From positions 230,767-263,250 of the forward strand of contig NZ_GG770557.1 of assembly GCF_000164135.1 (NCBI RefSeq): a stretch of 32,484 nucleotides of DNA, in the 5' to 3' direction. Position numbers and translations under genes: made by a program. This document shows, piece by piece, positions 30,651 through 32,484 of this stretch. The notes beneath the pieces were generated by a model. The model worked only from the letters and a program-made list of their open reading frames with translations, was not told the origin of the DNA and did no database searches. This DNA is from Mycobacterium parascrofulaceum ATCC BAA-614 (lineage in GTDB: Bacteria > Actinomycetota > Actinomycetes > Mycobacteriales > Mycobacteriaceae). Positions within the stretch are counted from its first letter, which is position 1; each line of letters begins with the position of its first letter.

Positions 30651-31456
30651 ATGTCTTTTGTCACCACCCAACCCGAGGCGTTGCTCTACGCCGCGGGCAA
30701 GCTCGAGACCCTCGGCTCCGCGCTGGCCGCCGAAAGCGCGGCGGCGGCGCCCCCGACCACGGCGATAGCTCCCGCGGCCGCCGACGAGATCTCGGCCTTG
30801 CAGGCGGCGCTGTTCACCGCCTACGGCGAGCTGTACCAGTCGGTCAACGCCCAGGCCGCGAACGTGCACCAACAATTCGTGCGCACGCTCAACACCAGCG
30901 CGGGCTCCTACCAGGCCACCGAGACCGCCAATACCGCCGCCACGGCGCTGCCCTACGCGGCCCCCGCCGCCGCGCCCCAGCAGGCGGCGGTGCCGGGCAG
31001 CGGCCTGGCCAACATCGCCGACGTCGGGGCCGGCAACTTCGGCTCGGCGACGTCGGACCTGCTCGCCATGGCGGGCGGCGGCCTGCTCATCAGGCCCGAC
31101 GCGATGACGGGCCCGCCGTCGGCCGCCCTGGCCGGCACCACCCTGACGGACTCGGTGCAGCCCGTCGCGGGCGCGGCGGCCCCGCCGCGGCCCCGATGGT
31201 GTCGGGTCCCGGGCAGGCGGCCCTGATCGGCCGCCTCTCGGTGCCCCCCAGCTGGGCGGCGGGGGCCGGTGCGGCGGCCGCGCCTACCCCGGCGCCGACG
31301 TTGGCCGGCTGGACGACCCCCGCGCCCCAGGGCCCGACCGTGACCGGCGTGCCGGCCGGCCTGCCCGCGGTGGCGACCGCCGGAAAGGGCGGCGGGCTCG
31401 GCGCGCCGCGCTACGGCGTGAAGCCCACCGTGATGGCCCGCCCGGCCGTCGTCTGA
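30651..31456 (+). pseudogene. PE-family protein gene with a frameshift
   Basis: The first frame (30651-31226) codes a PE domain of about 95 residues (SFVTTQPEALLYAAGKLETL, AAADEISALQAALFTAYGEL, YQATE as the YxxxD/E export signal) and a linker. It then ends in an arginine-rich, unrelated tail. The expected C-terminus, AALIGRLSVPPSWAAG and onward to GVKPTVMARPAVV, lies in the -1 frame up to 31456. One missing base in the GC-rich run around 31175-31192 explains it: adding one G restores a smooth A/P-rich join. Intact product would be about 268 residues, exported by a type VII system with its PPE partner. It may be a real mutation or a sequencing error. Confidence 0.8.
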
Positions 31457-31498
31457 CGCCGGAAATTTCTTAGGATTGAGCGGAAAGGACTGCAGGAC

Positions 31499-32484
31499 AT
31501 GGATTTCGGCGCACTACCCCCAGAAGTCAATTCGGCACGCATGTACGCGGGCGCCGGCGCGGGCCCGATGATGGCCGCCGCGGCCGCCTGGAACACCCTG
31601 GCCGCCGAGCTGAACACCACCGCGGCGGGCTACGAGTCGGTGGTCGCGGAACTCACCGGCGAACAGTGGATGGGTCCCGCGTCGGCGTCGGCGGCCGCCG
31701 CGGCCCAGCCCTTCATCACGTGGCTCAACACCACCGCCGCGCAGGCCCAGCACGCCGCCGCGCAGGCCACCGCCTCGGCAGCGGCCTTCGAAGCGGCATA
31801 CGCGATGACGGTTCCCCCACCGGTGGTCGCCGCCAACCGGGCGCAGCTGGCAGCGCTGGTCGCGACCAACTTCCTCGGCGTCAACACACCGGCGATCATG
31901 GAGACCGAGGCGCACTACGGCGAGATGTGGGCGCAGGACGCGGCCGCGATGTACGGCTACGCCGCCTCGTCGGCGGTCGCCGGAAAGATGACCCCGATGA
32001 CGCCGCCGGCATCGCTGACCAACCCCGGCGGGCTGGCCGGCCAGGCCGCCGCGGTCGCCGGGGCCAACGCCGCCACCAACACGCAGGCAGGGCTGATGCG
32101 CACCATCACCGCCGCACCCAACGCGGCGGCGCAGCTCGCGGCCCCGCTGCAGGCGGCCGGTGGCGACTTCTTCAGCATCCCGCTGGTGTCGAACAGCATC
32201 AACGGGGTGGTGAACACCGCGGCTTGGTTTTCCATGGAAACCATCCCGACCGCGGTGTTGCTGGGCCACACCGTCAACGGCGTGCCGTCGCTCTTCCTCG
32301 GCACCGCCGGCCCCTTCGTCGGCCCCACGCTCGCGGGGTCGGTGGCGCAGGCCGGATCGACGGGGGCGAGCCAGGCGACCGTGCTGGCCGGCGCGGGTCA
32401 GGCGTCCACGGTGGGTCGCCTCTCGGTTCCGGCCGCCTGGTCGGCGGCCACCCCGGCGGTCGACCCCGCCGCTTCGGCGACGGC
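31499..32484 (+). CDS. PPE-family protein (3' end beyond window)
   Basis: ATG at 31499 with AAGGA ten bases upstream; 328 codons are in the window and the frame is still open. The N-terminal 180-residue PPE domain is typical: MDFGALPPEVNSARMYAGAG, WNTLAAELNTTAAGYESVV, the WxG motif in GEQWMGPAS, and AHYGEMWAQDAAAMYGYAASS. The C-terminal part reaches GRLSVPAAWSAATP near residue 310, the PPE-SVP signature. PPE proteins pair with PE proteins and leave the cell through ESX systems, most often ESX-5 for the SVP type. The PE partner is the frameshifted gene just upstream. Confidence 0.93.
   Translation, partial: MDFGALPPEVNSARMYAGAGAGPMMAAAAAWNTLAAELNTTAAGYESVVAELTGEQWMGPASASAAAAAQPFITWLNTTAAQAQHAAAQATASAAAFEAAYAMTVPPPVVAANRAQLAALVATNFLGVNTPAIMETEAHYGEMWAQDAAAMYGYAASSAVAGKMTPMTPPASLTNPGGLAGQAAAVAGANAATNTQAGLMRTITAAPNAAAQLAAPLQAAGGDFFSIPLVSNSINGVVNTAAWFSMETIPTAVLLGHTVNGVPSLFLGTAGPFVGPTLAGSVAQAGSTGASQATVLAGAGQASTVGRLSVPAAWSAATPAVDPAASAT

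Overview
The window is high-GC actinobacterial DNA, almost certainly from a Mycobacterium, probably a slow grower. The right end carries a PE/PPE pair with the WxG, YxxxE and SVP-type motifs. The SirA-CysH-chelatase operon, FprA and FdxC-like proteins, a VapBC pair and membrane-anchored Ser/Thr kinases are also typical of mycobacteria. I cannot name the species from sequence alone. No rRNA, tRNA, CRISPR array, integrase or complete insertion sequence was seen.

Left part (1-8700) looks accessory. It holds the N-terminus of an HNH-endonuclease-like protein (TTG start), a DUF6308-like protein, an ADP-ribosylglycohydrolase fused to a Cys-based phosphatase domain, an ankyrin protein, an XRE regulator fused to a helicase-associated domain, a TM0106-type RecB-like nuclease and two hypothetical proteins. 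Two copies of one structured RNA leader, resembling the SAM-IV riboswitch, lie in opposite orientation upstream of the ankyrin gene and of the gene at 7183. An array of four GC-rich palindromes at 25-26 bp pitch precedes the second leader. A relic of a P450 gene start lies at 7754-7860.

Middle part (8800-14600): a SCO6745-like protein, a vapBC module with an obvious operator, and a glyoxalase-like gene divergent from a P450 that is translationally coupled to a tocopherol-cyclase-like gene. An extended SDR follows. From 14600 to 19800, on the minus strand, lie a TetR regulator, an alpha/beta-hydrolase-methyltransferase fusion, an active Ser/Thr kinase lacking a normal start codon, and a membrane pseudokinase. 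Then come a NodB-like deacetylase, a GlcD-like FAD dehydrogenase, an acyltransferase, a truncated DinB/MDMPI-like gene and a stand-alone thioredoxin reductase.

Right part (24200-30540) is a sulfite/sulfate assimilation locus: sirA, cysH and a sirohydrochlorin chelatase, then a convergent LysR gene, then fprA and a 7Fe-8S ferredoxin. The sirA and fprA promoters share the same three half-sites at the same 10/11 bp spacing and the same downstream CCTCTACT box. This suggests one regulator, probably the LysR protein, controls both the reductase and its electron supply. The window closes with a PE gene that is frameshifted in this sequence and a PPE gene cut by the window end.
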